Below are positions 63,095 through 64,000 of a stretch of DNA of 64,000 nucleotides, one piece after another. Source of the stretch: Neorhizobium alkalisoli (lineage in GTDB: Bacteria; Pseudomonadota; Alphaproteobacteria; Rhizobiales; Rhizobiaceae); the NCBI RefSeq assembly GCF_002968635.1, contig NZ_PVBN01000002.1, positions 124,001-188,000 on the forward strand, given 5' to 3'. Below the pieces are notes generated by a model. The model was not told the DNA's origin. It searched no databases and worked only from the letters and a program-made list of their open reading frames with translations. Numbering within the stretch: the first letter of the stretch is position 1; every line of letters starts with the position of its first letter. Made by a program: the position numbers and the translations under genes.

Positions 63095-64000
63095 ATGAGC
63101 CGTTCTTGCCTTGCCGTCATCCTTGCTGCTGGCGATAGCACGCGGATGAAATCGTCGATGTCGAAAGTGCTGCATCCGGTCGCCGGTCGGCCGATGATTG
63201 CGCATGTGATGGCGGCAATCGCATCGACCGACGTTTCCGATGCAGCGTTGGTCGTCGGGCGCGACGCGGAGGCAGTCGCCAAGGCCGGCGCAGTGGACGG
63301 TATTTCCGTCGAGACATTCCTTCAGACGGAGCGGCTTGGTACGGGCCATGCCGTACTCACGGCGAAGGAAGCGATTGCCCGCGGCTACGATGACGTTCTG
63401 ATTGCCTATGGCGATGTCCCGCTCGTGACGTCGGCGCCCTTTGCAGCGGCACGCGAAAAGCTGGCGCAAGGCGCCGATGTGGTGGTCATCGGCTTCCGCA
63501 CCGACAACCCGACCGGCTACGGCCGCCTTCTGGTCGAAAATGGTGAGCTGATCGCGATCCGCGAGGAGAAGGACGCCACGGAAGAGGAGCGGAAAATCAC
63601 CTGGTGCAATAGCGGGTTGATGGCGATCGACGGCCGCAAGGCCTTGCCGATTCTCGAAAAGATCAGCAATAACAATGCGAAGGGCGAGTACTATCTCACC
63701 GACGTGGTCGAAATCGCCCGTGCGGACGGGGGTAGGGTCATGGCTGTCGACGCACCGGAAACGGAAGTCGCCGGCTGCAACAATCGCGCCGAACTCGCTT
63801 TCCTCGAAAAGCTCTGGCAGGAGCGCCGCCGTCACGAGCTGATGGTCTCCGGCGTCACCATGATCGCGCCCGAAACCGTCTTTCTTTCCTACGATACCGA
63901 GATCGGGCAGGACGCACTGATCGAACCGAACGTCGTCTTCGGGCCTGGCGTGACCGTGGAGGGCGGCGCCGTGATTCATGCCTTCTCGCATCTTGAAGGC
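63095..64000 (+). CDS. glmU: GlmU, uridyltransferase domain (3' end outside window)
   Basis: Bifunctional N-acetylglucosamine-1-phosphate uridyltransferase and glucosamine-1-phosphate acetyltransferase, giving UDP-GlcNAc for wall and LPS. The first 302 codons are present, without a stop. The nucleotide-binding start is [20 protein letters not shown] (the common motif has GxGTRM; here DSTRM). [19 protein letters not shown] and the catalytic-site region with [10 protein letters not shown] follow. The first turns of the left-handed beta helix ([26 protein letters not shown]) begin before the window ends. ATG 63095 follows AAGGAG. Confidence 0.95.
   Translation, partial: MSRSCLAVILAAGDSTRMKSSMSKVLHPVAGRPMIAHVMAAIASTDVSDAALVVGRDAEAVAKAGAVDGISVETFLQTERLGTGHAVLTAKEAIARGYDDVLIAYGDVPLVTSAPFAAAREKLAQGADVVVIGFRTDNPTGYGRLLVENGELIAIREEKDATEEERKITWCNSGLMAIDGRKALPILEKISNNNAKGEYYLTDVVEIARADGGRVMAVDAPETEVAGCNNRAELAFLEKLWQERRRHELMVSGVTMIAPETVFLSYDTEIGQDALIEPNVVFGPGVTVEGGAVIHAFSHLEG

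Overview
This is about 64 kb of a GC-rich alphaproteobacterial chromosome, almost certainly from the family Rhizobiaceae (Rhizobium/Ensifer/Agrobacterium relatives). The main supports are a circularly permuted two-piece ssrA gene next to an alpha-type sspB, the order hflK-hflC-degP downstream of folA, alpha-type small proteins (DUF4169, ribbon-helix-helix), rhizobial intergenic palindromic repeats, and FixK/FNR-type boxes. The genus cannot be fixed from the sequence alone. Most of the window is ordinary core genome; the accessory parts are a copper-resistance cluster, an anaerobically marked fermentation/ATPase cluster, a nitrile hydratase operon, and a small AT-rich islet.

Layout. 0-7.7 kb: gor (5' end missing), class II DAHP synthase with a hairpin-rich leader, an isochorismatase-like hydrolase, a DUF2778/L,D-transpeptidase-like membrane protein, an M20 amidohydrolase and an NmrA-type reductase. 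7.7-8.4 kb: AT-rich islet with one apparently frameshifted gene, inserted between convergent genes. 8.4-21.6 kb: uvrD, a two-gene RND efflux operon, an 820-bp repeat-containing spacer, an FAD-linked D-lactate dehydrogenase-like oxidase and a large AsmA-family protein. 21.7-23.2 kb: RHH protein, DUF4169 protein, sspB and ssrA, which together tag and deliver stalled-ribosome products to ClpXP.

23.4-28.5 kb: six-gene copper operon on the minus strand behind a clear CueR/MerR-type promoter, with a divergent Met-rich DUF305 protein. 28.7-30.7 kb: epimerase-like protein and thyA. 30.8-38.5 kb: Nudix hydrolase, P-type cation ATPase, phosphoketolase, acetate kinase and a GNAT-like protein. Two perfect FixK/FNR boxes sit in this block, suggesting that acetyl-phosphate made by phosphoketolase yields ATP under low oxygen. 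38.7-43.3 kb: folA, hflK, hflC, degP. 43.3-47.8 kb: GNAT, serB, miaA and a HerA-like ATPase, very tightly packed.

48.0-51.6 kb: ilvB-ilvN behind a leader peptide and attenuator, then a KpsC-type glycosyltransferase. 51.6-56.7 kb: aldo/keto reductase, LysE-type exporter, cobalt-type nitrile hydratase alpha, beta and activator, a DUF2269 membrane protein and an SDR-DoxX fusion. 56.8-62.9 kb: RecD-like helicase, a MerR-LuxR fused regulator, a large perfect inverted repeat, pdxJ, a MarR-GNAT fusion, an Asp/Glu racemase, and a QorB-like reductase with its divergent HxlR regulator. The window ends inside glmU.

I did not find a CRISPR array, an intact insertion sequence, a prophage, rRNA or a standard tRNA. 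The most promising leads are the frameshifted islet gene, the 19-bp-arm inverted repeat beside the MerR-LuxR regulator, the aroG leader, the ilvB attenuator and the anaerobox-marked insertion between thyA and folA. None of these amounts to a demonstrated new system.
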